Positions 16,813 through 25,515 of a DNA stretch of 36,259 nucleotides are shown here, piece after piece. The notes under the pieces were generated by a model, which was given only the letters and a program-made list of their open reading frames with translations, had not been told where the DNA came from and did not search any database. A program made the translations under genes and the position numbers. Origin of the DNA: Acidobacteriota bacterium (GTDB lineage: Bacteria > Acidobacteriota > Terriglobia > Bryobacterales > Bryobacteraceae). Within the stretch, counting starts at the first letter, position 1, and every line of letters begins with the position of its first letter. The stretch spans positions 1 through 36,259 of the forward strand of contig CANIVU010000091.1 of assembly GCA_947470805.1 (NCBI GenBank), in the 5' to 3' direction.

Positions 16813-16937
16813 CCCTTGCAAGGGGTGAATTTACTCGTGTGTTCTCTAGAGGTCTTACTGTATCCCCAGCCGGAGTAAAGAGGCCTACGAAACGATTCGG
16901 CCCCGGGGATCACTATGGCAATCAGGGAGAAGAACAC
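16813..16937 (+). promoter_or_regulatory. Leader region of the Ig-repeat gene with foldable segment and strong RBS
   Basis: ATCCCC (16862-16867) can pair with GGGGAT (16905-16910). It encloses GCCG/CGGC and GGCC/GGCC pairings, so a branched RNA fold is possible. It matches no riboswitch class I know. AGGGAG (16924-16929) lies eight bases before the TTG start and decides that start. Confidence 0.35.
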
Positions 16938-19478
16938 TTGAAAATAATAAGAGACCGATTCCTACTCGGCGCGCTTGGTGTAATGCTGAGTGCGGCGGCG
17001 TGGGGCCAAGGTGGTGTCGTGCTGCTTGGCGGCGACGACTTGAATGATCACGGGTCACGAAACTCGGGTGGCGTGAACCAAACCGGATGGAAGTACATCG
17101 AAAACGGAATCAAGAGCATGATTCCGCAGGTGAAGCGGAGTGGTCCGTTCACCGTGGATATTGTGGCTTTGACCGTGACGCCGACGAGCGACCTGTTTAA
17201 CAATGGTGACAGTTCCGCGATTCTGTCGGCTGCGACGAATCTGGGTCTGAAGGTTCAGTATGTGGACGGCGCGGCCGCGGTAAATGCGTTTTTCGTGAGC
17301 CTGAAGGCTGGGACGGTGAATCCGAAGATGCTTTGGATCCCCGGCAACGGCGGGTTTAACGGGACCGATAGCGCGGAAGAAGCGGCACTGGCGGCGAACG
17401 CCTCCACGCTGAACGCCTATGTGGGTTCGGGCGGCGGCTTGTTCGCGCACACGGGCGATTACAGCTGGCTGGCAGCCGTGCTGCCGGGATCGACGATTGG
17501 CTTCAGCTGCGATTCCTCGACGCTGAAGTTGACGGCGATAGGGCAGGGTGTGTTTCCGACGTTGACGAATTCCGACATTCAGTCTGGCCCGTGCCACACG
17601 AATTTCCAGGGCAACATCGGTGGCCTGCAGGTGCTGGCTGCTGATGGCGGCGGCAATAAGATCATCATCGGCGGCATCACCGGTTCCGGCGGTTTGACGG
17701 ATCCGGGTACGGGCAACATTGGCGTGCACACGATCAGCTGCTTCGTTGGTCCGGTGTTCACGGACGTGCCGGTGACGGGCGCGATCACCTCGACGCTCGT
17801 GTCTCCGGTGCTCTACACGATCTCCAAAGGCAACCTGGGCTTTGGTCTGCGCATGGATTCGGCCGGTAATATCACCGGCACGCCCGGTATCAAGGGCACG
17901 TTCAACTACACGGTTTCGGCGGTCGACTCCTTGGCGACGGTTCTTCATCAGGATTGCCAGCTGACGGTGTACGGCCCGCAGCCGGTGCCGACGATTACCT
18001 CGGCCTGCCCGCTGAACACCCCGACGGTTGGGACTGCCTTCTCGCAGAACCTGACGACGACGGGCGGCGTGGGCACGCTGTCTTATTCGATCAGCGCAGG
18101 TACGTTGCCTGCGGGTTTGACGCTTAGCTCGGCCGGCCTGATCTCTGGTACGGCGACGGCGGCTGGATTGGCAAGCTTCACACTCCAAGTCACCGACACG
18201 GGCACGCCCGTGCAAACGGCGACCAAGACCTGCTCGATGAACGTCAACGCGGCTCCTGTGGCCCCCACGGCTCCGGTGGTTACGATGTCGTGCCCCTTCA
18301 CCAGCGGCACGGTGGGCGTACCCTATCACCTGTCCCTGACGGCGACCAGCGCTTCGGGCGTTGTGTGGCGTCTGTTGTCCGGTTCGCTGCCCGCGGGCCT
18401 GGTTCTGCAGAGCGGCGGCGGCATCGTCGGCACCCCGTCGACGGCTGGTACGCACCCCTTCTCGCTGACGGCGACCAATAACATCGGCAGCACGACGTTG
18501 AGCTGCAGCATCGTGATCGCTTCGGCAACGCCGGCTCCGATCCCGGCTCCGACGATCAACAACGCCTGCCCGCTGTCGAACGCGACGGTTGGCACGGCCT
18601 ATTCCGCCAGCTTCTCCAGCACCAACGGCGTGGCGCCGCTGACCTACACGATCAGCGCCGGCGCACTGCCCGCGGGTCTGGCGCTTTCGACGGCCGGTGC
18701 TTTGACCGGTACGCCGACCGCGGCTGGCGCGGCCAGCTTCACGGTGTTGGTGACGGATTCTTCGACGCCGACTGCGCAGACCGGTTCCAAGGCCTGCTCG
18801 CTGACGGTTGTTGCGGCTCCGCCCCCGGCGACGGCTCCGACGATTTCGACGGTCTGCCCCCTTCCGGACGGCACGTCGTTGATCCACTACACGCAGGTTC
18901 TGGCGGCGACGGGCGGTACGGCTCCGTACACGTTCTCGCTTGCCTCCGGTCTCCTGCCCCGGCCGATGACGCTCTCCTCCGGCGGCACCATCGCCGGCGC
19001 GGCGTTCCACGCTGGTGTCTATCCCTTCACCTTGCAGGTCGCGGGCGCCGATGGCCTCACCTCGCAGAAGAGCTGCTCGCTGACGATTGCTCCGCACACC
19101 ATCTCCAGCGGCGCGGTTGCTTCGCGCGGCACGATCGTCTACGGCGAAGAGACGCTGGAAGGCGTCATGCCGGTCGGCTTCGAACTGTCGGAAACGCTGC
19201 CGTTCAATGTGACCGGCCGTGCGTATCTGACGGCGCGCAGCAAGCGTAGCAACGGTGTCGATTCCGAAGCGATTGCGTTCACCACCGGTGGCCGCGAAGT
19301 CGACTTCGTGATCGAAGCCGGCCAGACGAAGGCGAAGTTCTCGACCGACGCGTTGGGCATCCAGCTCGGCGACCACAGTGCGGAACTTTCGCTGAGCATC
19401 GTTCTGGATGGCAGCGGCACGATCATCCCGGTTGACCTCTCGGGCACGGAATCCGTCCGTGGCCGCAAGGACAACTAA
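16938..19478 (+). CDS. Secreted protein with repeated cysteine-paired Ig-like (He_PIG-type) domains
   Basis: The TTG start is supported by AGGGAG at eight bases and by the signal peptide that follows (KIIRDRFLLGALGVMLSAAA, then WGQ). The mature protein opens with a domain of about 250 residues (VVLLGGDDLNDHGSRNSGG, MLWIPGNGGFNG, GGGLFAHTGDYSWLAAVLPG), vaguely reminiscent of ThuA/GATase-like folds, but I do not assign it. A first Ig-like segment follows. Four repeats come next, each starting with a CPL/CPF motif after an Ile/Val-Thr/Ser stretch and ending with CS (KTCSMNV, LSCSIVI, KACSLTV, KSCSLTI). They contain LPAGL-LSS-G-ISGT, the putative Ig (He_PIG) signature. A C-terminal beta domain of about 120 residues ends in RGRKDN. 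An adhesion or carbohydrate-binding role is plausible but unproven. Codon use is more C-ending than in neighbouring plus-strand genes. Confidence 0.8.
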   Translation: MKIIRDRFLLGALGVMLSAAAWGQGGVVLLGGDDLNDHGSRNSGGVNQTGWKYIENGIKSMIPQVKRSGPFTVDIVALTVTPTSDLFNNGDSSAILSAATNLGLKVQYVDGAAAVNAFFVSLKAGTVNPKMLWIPGNGGFNGTDSAEEAALAANASTLNAYVGSGGGLFAHTGDYSWLAAVLPGSTIGFSCDSSTLKLTAIGQGVFPTLTNSDIQSGPCHTNFQGNIGGLQVLAADGGGNKIIIGGITGSGGLTDPGTGNIGVHTISCFVGPVFTDVPVTGAITSTLVSPVLYTISKGNLGFGLRMDSAGNITGTPGIKGTFNYTVSAVDSLATVLHQDCQLTVYGPQPVPTITSACPLNTPTVGTAFSQNLTTTGGVGTLSYSISAGTLPAGLTLSSAGLISGTATAAGLASFTLQVTDTGTPVQTATKTCSMNVNAAPVAPTAPVVTMSCPFTSGTVGVPYHLSLTATSASGVVWRLLSGSLPAGLVLQSGGGIVGTPSTAGTHPFSLTATNNIGSTTLSCSIVIASATPAPIPAPTINNACPLSNATVGTAYSASFSSTNGVAPLTYTISAGALPAGLALSTAGALTGTPTAAGAASFTVLVTDSSTPTAQTGSKACSLTVVAAPPPATAPTISTVCPLPDGTSLIHYTQVLAATGGTAPYTFSLASGLLPRPMTLSSGGTIAGAAFHAGVYPFTLQVAGADGLTSQKSCSLTIAPHTISSGAVASRGTIVYGEETLEGVMPVGFELSETLPFNVTGRAYLTARSKRSNGVDSEAIAFTTGGREVDFVIEAGQTKAKFSTDALGIQLGDHSAELSLSIVLDGSGTIIPVDLSGTESVRGRKDN

Positions 19479-19490
19479 GCAACCCGAAAC

Positions 19491-19531
19491 AAAAAGAACC
19501 GCCGCTCCTTCGGGGGCGGCGGTTCTTTTTT
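19491..19531 (+). terminator. Strong intrinsic terminator after the Ig-repeat gene
   Basis: GAACCGCCGC (19496-19505) pairs perfectly with GCGGCGGTTC (19516-19525), and the inner TCC/GGG pairs close a TTCG loop. The stem is preceded by AAAAA and followed by TTTTTT, so it can stop transcription in both directions. It also lies just past the end of the convergent larB gene. Confidence 0.92.
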
Positions 19532-19546
19532 GTGCGGTCGATTTTC

Positions 19547-20293
<747 letters not shown>

Positions 20294-20308
20294 GATGTTT
20301 TCGATGCC

Positions 20309-20770
20309 TTAAAAGTCGATCCGGTCGCCAAGTTTCAGGCCATGTTTGGCCGCCATGCCGGCGTTGAGTTCCAGCACGAACAACGAGCGCTTGTTGCCGC
20401 CGAACTTGGGGCAGGAGGAGGCGCTTTCGTTTTTGCAGGGCTGGGCGTTGGGGACGATTTCGGTGATGAGCCGGTTCTGGTCCATCCAAATCAGGTCGAG
20501 CGGGATGCGCACCTGGTAGGTCCAGTAGGCGTAGAGGCCCGGTTCGCCGTGGATGAAGAGCATGCCGCGATCGGGGGCGAGCGAGTCGCGGAACATCATG
20601 CCGCGCGACATGTCGAACTTGCTGGTGACGACTTCGGCGCGGTACTTCTCGCCGCCGGGCATGCGGACTTCGCGGGTATGGAGATCTTCCAGGGTGGCGG
20701 TCTTCGTCGAGTCCCCGCAGGCGGACAATAAAGAAAGAACAAGCAGCACCCAAAACGTTTTATACGGCAT
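20309..20770 (-). CDS. DUF192-family lipoprotein
   Basis: The 153-aa protein begins with a lipoprotein signal (MPYKTFWVLLVLSLLSACGD) with lipobox LSAC and C18 as the lipidated residue. The body matches DUF192: FDMSRGMMFRDSLAPDRGML, YWTYQVRIPLDLIWMDQN, ITEIVPNAQPC and LELNAGMAAKHGLKLGDRI. The family forms a small beta-barrel of unknown function and is often exported. Two cysteines in PCKNESASSCP may form a disulfide. Its ATG lies only 21 bp from the divergent prenyltransferase ATG, so both promoters must overlap coding sequence or give very short leaders. Confidence 0.88.
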   Translation of the reverse strand: MPYKTFWVLLVLSLLSACGDSTKTATLEDLHTREVRMPGGEKYRAEVVTSKFDMSRGMMFRDSLAPDRGMLFIHGEPGLYAYWTYQVRIPLDLIWMDQNRLITEIVPNAQPCKNESASSCPKFGGNKRSLFVLELNAGMAAKHGLKLGDRIDF

Positions 20771-20791
20771 CCGTTAAAATGGTAGCGCAAG

Positions 20792-21676
20792 ATGTTTTTC
20801 CAGCGCCTGCGTTTGACGCTCGACATGATCAAGTTCGAGCACTCGATATTTGCCCTTCCGTTCGCTTTGACGGGAGCGATGCTGGCGTGGCGGAACGCCG
20901 GTTTCCCCGCGGAAGGAGCGGCGTGGAAGCTGGTTTGGATCGTCGTCGCCATGGTGGGCGCGCGGTCGGCCGGCATGGCGTTCAACCGGATTCTGGACGC
21001 CGACATCGATGGGTTGAACCCGCGGACAAAATCGCGTCATCTGCCGGCCGGGCTGCTTTCGGCCGGATTTGCGTGGGGATTCCTGATTTTCATGGCGGGC
21101 GTGCTGGTAGCCGCGGCGGGCATGTTGGGGCCGTTGTGTCTGCAGTTGTCGCCGTTGGCGCTGGCGATTGTGATGGGCTACAGCTACACGAAGCGGTTTA
21201 CGTCGTGGTCGCACTTGGTGCTGGGCTTTGCGCTGGGCATCGCGCCGGCGGCGGCGTGGATTGCGGTGGAGGGATCGCTCGACCTGCGCATCCTGTGGCT
21301 GACGGCGGCTGTGACGTTCTGGACGGCCGGGTTCGACATGATCTACTCTTGCCAGGATTTTGAGTTCGACCGCGGCGCGGGGTTGCACAGCGTGCCGAAG
21401 CGGTTGGGCATTGCCGGGGCGCTGGCGCTATCGCGCGGGCTGCATCTGGCGATGCTGGTGTGCCTGGTGATGTTGTTGCAGAGTTTTTCGCTCGGGCTGC
21501 TGGGCGCGGTGGGAATCGGCATTGTGGCGTTGCTGCTGGTGTATGAGCATAGCCTGGTGAAGGCCGACGATTTGAGCCGCGTCAATGCCGCGTTTTTCAC
21601 GGTAAATGGCTACGTGAGCGTGCTATTCTTCGTGTTTTGGGCCGCCGACGTCTGGTATGCCCGTCGTGGAGTGTAA
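20792..21676 (+). CDS. mqnP: UbiA-family prenyltransferase, MqnP-like
   Basis: This integral membrane protein of 294 aa has about eight to nine hydrophobic helices. The two Asp-rich motifs of the UbiA superfamily are present: NRILDADID at residues 65-73 and DMIYSCQDFEFD at 182-193. They bind Mg-diphosphate of the polyprenyl donor. Superfamily members prenylate an aromatic acid. Because mqnE follows, overlapping or within 10 bp, the substrate is most likely the 1,4-dihydroxy-6-naphthoate branch of the futalosine pathway (MqnP) rather than 4-hydroxybenzoate. That assignment is by context. A TAAAAT box at 20775-20780 lies 11 bases before the ATG, which would give a very short leader. Confidence 0.82.
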   Translation: MFFQRLRLTLDMIKFEHSIFALPFALTGAMLAWRNAGFPAEGAAWKLVWIVVAMVGARSAGMAFNRILDADIDGLNPRTKSRHLPAGLLSAGFAWGFLIFMAGVLVAAAGMLGPLCLQLSPLALAIVMGYSYTKRFTSWSHLVLGFALGIAPAAAWIAVEGSLDLRILWLTAAVTFWTAGFDMIYSCQDFEFDRGAGLHSVPKRLGIAGALALSRGLHLAMLVCLVMLLQSFSLGLLGAVGIGIVALLLVYEHSLVKADDLSRVNAAFFTVNGYVSVLFFVFWAADVWYARRGV

Positions 21677-21686
21677 TTCCGAACTT

Positions 21687-22805
21687 ATGACCCCCCACTT
21701 TGAAGATCCCCGGCTGTTGCCGATTCGCGATAAAGTCCTGGCCGGAGAGCGGCTTTCCTTCGATGACGGTGTGACGTTGTACCGTACCACCGACATCCTG
21801 GGCGTCGGCTGGCTGGCCAATGTGGTGCGGGAGCGGATCAACGGCAACATCACCTATTTCAACGTCAACCGGCACATCAACCCCACTGACGTCTGCACGG
21901 CGTCATGCCGCCTGTGCGCCTTCGGCAAGCAGGTGCGCAACACGGCCGGCTACACGATGACGCTGGAGCAGGTGTGGGAAGTGGCCGGCAAGGGCTATTC
22001 GGAAGCGGTGAGCGAGTTTCACATCGTCGGCGGTTTGCACCCGACGTTGACGCTCGATTGGTACTGCGAAATGCTGCGCGGGTTGAAGGAACGCTATCCG
22101 CAGGTGCATTTGAAGGCGTTCACGATGGTGGAGATCTCTTATCTCGCCAAGCGCGCGAAGTTGCCGTTGCGCGAGGTGCTGATTCGCCTGCGCGACGCTG
22201 GTATGGATTCGCAGCCCGGCGGCGGCGCCGAGGTGTTCAGCGAGCGTGTGCGGCGCATCATCTGCGATCACAAGATCGATGGTGGCGAGTGGCTGGAAGT
22301 GGCGCGGATCTCGCACGAGTTGGGCATCCGGACGAACTGCACGATGCTCTACGGGCACATCGAAGGCCCGGGGGATCGGGTGGATCATCTGGTGCGCCTG
22401 CGCGAGTTGCAGGACGATACCGGCGGCTTCCAGACGTTCATTCCGCTGGCGTTCCATCCGGCGAATACGGCGCTTTCGCACATCCCGAAAACCACCGGTT
22501 ACGACGACCTGCGTAATATCTCCGTGGCGCGGCTGATGCTCGACAATATCCCGCACATCAAGGCCTACTGGGTGATGATGTCGGAGGCGATGGCGCAAAT
22601 CGCCCAGCAGTTCGGGGCTGACGATTTGGACGGCACGATTGTGGAAGAGAAGATCTACCACGATGCCGGCGCGACAACGGGGCAGAACCTGCGCCGCGGC
22701 GATCTGCTGCGGTTGATCACCGAAGCAGGGCGCGAACCGTTGGAGCGAGATACGCTCTACCGGCCTGTCACGCGGACCGAGAACGCCTTCACCATTTTGG
22801 TCTAG
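21687..22805 (+). CDS. mqnE: Aminodeoxyfutalosine synthase (radical SAM), MqnE
   Basis: MqnE joins the MqnA product with SAM to give aminodeoxyfutalosine. The radical SAM motif CTASCRLCAFG supplies C70, C74 and C77. GGLHPTLTLDWY, QPGGGAEVFSERVRRIIC and MLYGHIEGPGDRVDHLVRLR are characteristic, with PGGGAE distinguishing it from the PGAGAE of MqnC. The length is 372 aa from the ATG used here, which begins MTPHFEDPRLLPIRDKVLAG. An ATG at 21657, overlapping the end of the prenyltransferase gene, would add ten residues. The two genes are evidently one operon. mqnA and mqnC sit 17 kb upstream, while mqnB and mqnD are not visible. Confidence 0.9.
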   Translation: MTPHFEDPRLLPIRDKVLAGERLSFDDGVTLYRTTDILGVGWLANVVRERINGNITYFNVNRHINPTDVCTASCRLCAFGKQVRNTAGYTMTLEQVWEVAGKGYSEAVSEFHIVGGLHPTLTLDWYCEMLRGLKERYPQVHLKAFTMVEISYLAKRAKLPLREVLIRLRDAGMDSQPGGGAEVFSERVRRIICDHKIDGGEWLEVARISHELGIRTNCTMLYGHIEGPGDRVDHLVRLRELQDDTGGFQTFIPLAFHPANTALSHIPKTTGYDDLRNISVARLMLDNIPHIKAYWVMMSEAMAQIAQQFGADDLDGTIVEEKIYHDAGATTGQNLRRGDLLRLITEAGREPLERDTLYRPVTRTENAFTILV

Positions 22806-22827
22806 CGCGGAAGTTAACAAGATTCAT

Positions 22828-22857
22828 TTGGAGCGTAGGGGGCCTCAGCGGTAGAAT
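22828..22857 (+). promoter_or_regulatory. Predicted promoter of the small anchored-protein gene
   Basis: TTGGAG (22828-22833) and TAGAAT (22852-22857) are spaced by 18 bp. Transcription would start near 22864, just ahead of or within the Shine-Dalgarno AGGAGAGG (22862-22869) of the gene starting at 22878. Confidence 0.5.
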
Positions 22858-22877
22858 CCGCAGGAGAGGTTTCCTAT

Positions 22878-23441
22878 ATGACCAAAATACAGTTAGGTGC
22901 AGTAGCCGCCGTGATCGTCGCCGCAGTGGGGATGGTTTGGTATGTGACGAAGTCCCAGCCCGCTCCGAAAGTGGAGGAGGCGCAGGGCATTATTGGATTG
23001 AAGCAGCAGAAGGCTGCGGCCGGTACGATTTGCGTGCGCCCGGTGGCCGTCTATGCGGAAAAGAAAGTGGAGTTGGCCGGCAGTGAAGCGGCTCTGGTGA
23101 GTCAGTTGCGCAGCGTGGGTTTGGACGCGAAGTTGGAGTCCGAAGCCGGTGGGGATTGCGCGGCGACGGTGTATACCGACATTTCGGAACTAGGCGGACG
23201 TGGCGAGAAGACGGCCGCGGTGGCGTTCCGGTTGTTGTTGAAGGGTGAGGAAGTGCCGGTGCTGTCGGCGGAAGTGAAGGGCAAGAGCGGTGCGGCGGCA
23301 AAGGCCATGCCGAAGAACTCGTTTCTGCCGGTGAAGGGTGTTTCGCCGGACGATGCCGCCAAGTACCAGGAAGCTCTCAATCAGGCGTTTTTGGCCCAGG
23401 CGGAGAAGGTCCGGGACGCCTACGGCAAACACGCCAAGTAG
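22878..23441 (+). CDS. Small membrane-anchored protein of unknown function
   Basis: I do not recognise this 187-aa protein. Residues about 5-24 (QLGAVAAVIVAAVGMVWYV) form one hydrophobic segment, so it is anchored in or exported across the cytoplasmic membrane. The soluble part has two cysteines (GTICVRP and GDCAATVY), possibly a disulfide, and is rich in Ala, Lys and Val. Its beta/alpha pattern could be a small periplasmic domain. The ATG has a good Shine-Dalgarno (AGGAGAGG, eight bases). The gene is monocistronic: its own promoter lies upstream and a strong hairpin follows the stop. Confidence 0.75.
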   Translation: MTKIQLGAVAAVIVAAVGMVWYVTKSQPAPKVEEAQGIIGLKQQKAAAGTICVRPVAVYAEKKVELAGSEAALVSQLRSVGLDAKLESEAGGDCAATVYTDISELGGRGEKTAAVAFRLLLKGEEVPVLSAEVKGKSGAAAKAMPKNSFLPVKGVSPDDAAKYQEALNQAFLAQAEKVRDAYGKHAK

Positions 23442-23448
23442 GGTTTTG

Positions 23449-23482
23449 GGGCCCGTCGCTGGGGCGGCGGGCCCGCGTTTTC
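23449..23482 (+). terminator. GC-rich hairpin terminator after the small anchored-protein gene
   Basis: GGGCCCGTCGC (23449-23459) pairs with GCGGCGGGCCC (23464-23474) through 11 bp, including one T-G pair, around a TGGG loop. GCGTTTTC follows. The T-tract is short but the stem is very stable. It lies eight bases after the stop codon and also separates the convergent gene at 23506. Confidence 0.75.
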
Positions 23483-23505
23483 AATTTCGAGGGAACCGGC
23501 AGCCT

Positions 23506-24069
23506 TTACCAGAATTTCCACCACGGCCGCGTGCGTTCCCCGTTGGGGATCATCTTTTCGACCGCGGCCTTTGTGCGCGCGTATCGTCGCGCGCCATCGC
23601 TTTGATCGGAGCCGGACTCGCCTTGGATTTCGCGGTCCAACTGCGGATCGTAAGCGATGTACCCGGTCTGCTCCTGGATGACTCCGACGCATTTCCACAA
23701 TTTGCGGAAAGCGTCTTCGGCCGCTTCGCCGCTGTGCCAGTAGGGGAGGGCGATGTCGACATGGCTGTCGTGAATCGTAATCTGAAGACCCGATTTGTCT
23801 TCGTTTAGCTCGATGTGCCGCCAGCGCCGCCACGCTTCCGCCGCGTCTGTGCCCAGTTCGAGTGCGAGGATCTCATAGTCGAAGGGAAAGGGCTGGAGCG
23901 CCGGCAGTTGATCCTGCAACGTGTCGGAAACTCTTTTCTTTGCGACTTCAACAGAGTCCACCATCGGGCCCGGATTGACTTCCTCAGACTCTGATTCCGG
24001 CCTGCGTGCGAAAACAGCAGCTGCCGAGTCACCGGCTGCCACGGGAAAGAGCACGATGTCGTAGCTCAT
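23506..24069 (-). CDS. Conserved-looking cytoplasmic protein of unknown function
   Basis: The 187-aa protein has no signal peptide or membrane segment and no motif that I recognise. It starts MSYDIVLFPVAAGDSAAAVF and ends in an aromatic, basic tail (RTRPWWKFW). The middle, ELNEDKSGLQITIHDSHVDI, reads as a beta-sheet domain. It is acidic overall. Its ATG lies 12 bp after the stop of the methyltransferase gene on the same strand, so it is probably the third gene of the HAD-methyltransferase operon. Confidence 0.7.
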   Translation of the reverse strand: MSYDIVLFPVAAGDSAAAVFARRPESESEEVNPGPMVDSVEVAKKRVSDTLQDQLPALQPFPFDYEILALELGTDAAEAWRRWRHIELNEDKSGLQITIHDSHVDIALPYWHSGEAAEDAFRKLWKCVGVIQEQTGYIAYDPQLDREIQGESGSDQSDGARRYARTKAAVEKMIPNGERTRPWWKFW

Positions 24070-24081
24070 CGCCGGCGATGC

Positions 24082-25515
24082 TCAGTCCCGAGGATCCAGC
24101 CGGATCATGGAGAGATTCACCGTGAACGTGCGGTCGTCCGGCGGCGCCTGCCATGTGGGGCTGGCCGCGATGCCGATGGCATATTCGGGCGCGTCCGGCA
24201 TGTCGGCTTCCAGAATGAACAGCCCCGTCCGCTCCAGCGTGAACGTCTTCAGTGGCGCGCCGTTGACGGTGATGGCGATCTGCGGCGGCGTGGCGCCGGC
24301 AAACCAGTTAGCGTGGGCGTGGCCGCGGATGCGCAGCCGTTGCGGCCCCTGGCGCACGTTGGTCAGCTTCACGCTGGCGCGTTCGCCGATCCACCGGTAC
24401 TTGTTGCCGTAAACACCCTCCAGGTCGTACCAGCCTTCGCCCAGGAGCTTCGAGTGCGCGGGCAGGGAGAAGTCGATCACGTCTTCCCGGTCGCCGGGGT
24501 AGAGCTCTTTCTTATCGGCACTGCGCAGCAGGTTGTACACGTTGCCCTCGATGGGAGCCGCGTAGGAGCAGCTTTGGCACAGCAGGGTCTCCTCGGGGTC
24601 GAGCGCCAGCTTCCCGCCGCAGTCCGGGCATTGCAGGCGGGTTTCGAAGGGGGCTGTGGGGTCGATGTCGATCGCTGGGCCGGCTTTCTTACAAGCGGCG
24701 GCCAAGGTTCCGCCCAGCAGTCGCGCCGGCACCCAGTCGGACCCATGCTTGTCGATCTTGCGCGCGATGTGCTTCACCACCCGTTCGCCCCAGCCGCGCT
24801 CGGGCACGAAGAGTTCGAACTCGTGTTCGGGGAAGTGCCGCGTGATCAGCTGGTGCCAGTGCCGCAGCTCCATGGAGTGGTTCTGGCGGATGCCGAAGCC
24901 TTCCTCTTGCGCCGCGCCGATCACGTCCTGCACCAGATATCCCAATAGCCCCCACTCGTACATCTTCCGTTCCCACGGCTTCATGGTTTCCCAATACGGG
25001 CAGCGGTAGAGGCGCAGCGAAAGCTTCCGGCGCAATGGCTCTTCGGCGAACAGGAAGACGCCGCCCGGCGCCAGCACGCGCTTCACTTCCAGGAAGATCG
25101 CCTCGATGTTCATGAACTGGCTGAGCATCTGGAACGCCATCACGCAGCGCAGCGAATTGTCGGCAAACGGCAGGTGCAGCGCGTCGGCGGTAATCCGCAC
25201 CGGCGCTTTTTGCAGGCCCCACTTGTCCATCAGCGCCACGCCGTGGCGGAGCGAATCGGCCGAGATGTCGCTGGCGAAGCCATCGGCGCCGAACTCGTTC
25301 GACAGCATGTAGCTGGAGTGCCCGGCGTTGGCGCCGATCTCCAGGTACGGCGTCATGTTGCCCAGGAAGCTCAGGTGGTTGCGGATCACCGCGCCGCGGC
25401 GCACGTTTTCTTCGGCGTAGACGCGCAGAGCGCGCTCCGGCTCGCCGAGGGAGGCGAAGTTGTGGAATTCCACCTGGGCACGTTTGACGGCCAGGGATTG
25501 AGCTTCTTGAGGCAT
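24082..25515 (-). CDS. SAM-dependent methyltransferase with zinc ribbon and C-terminal beta domain
   Basis: The 477-aa protein has three parts. Residues about 50-165 form a class I Rossmann methyltransferase: motif I PYLEIGANAGHSS at about 57-67, ASDIS as the acidic loop, ITADALHLPFADNSLRCVMA, and LEVKRVLAPGGVFLFAEE. Residues 294-330 form a zinc ribbon of the Trm112/YcaR kind, with C296-x2-C299 and C313-x2-C316, reading into PIEGNVYNLL. The C-terminal 120 residues look like a beta-sandwich (RLRIRGHAHANWFAGATPPQ, APLKTFTLERTGLFILEADM) of the type found in cell-surface glycan enzymes. The substrate is unknown. The ATG directly follows the HAD gene stop, so the two are coupled. Confidence 0.82.
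   Translation of the reverse strand: MPQEAQSLAVKRAQVEFHNFASLGEPERALRVYAEENVRRGAVIRNHLSFLGNMTPYLEIGANAGHSSYMLSNEFGADGFASDISADSLRHGVALMDKWGLQKAPVRITADALHLPFADNSLRCVMAFQMLSQFMNIEAIFLEVKRVLAPGGVFLFAEEPLRRKLSLRLYRCPYWETMKPWERKMYEWGLLGYLVQDVIGAAQEEGFGIRQNHSMELRHWHQLITRHFPEHEFELFVPERGWGERVVKHIARKIDKHGSDWVPARLLGGTLAAACKKAGPAIDIDPTAPFETRLQCPDCGGKLALDPEETLLCQSCSYAAPIEGNVYNLLRSADKKELYPGDREDVIDFSLPAHSKLLGEGWYDLEGVYGNKYRWIGERASVKLTNVRQGPQRLRIRGHAHANWFAGATPPQIAITVNGAPLKTFTLERTGLFILEADMPDAPEYAIGIAASPTWQAPPDDRTFTVNLSMIRLDPRD

Noticed and set aside
17055-19376. A minus-strand frame of 773 codons opposite the Ig-repeat gene
   Set aside because: The product would be extremely Arg-rich with no domains. The plus-strand gene has a signal peptide, a ribosome binding site, repeats and a terminator.
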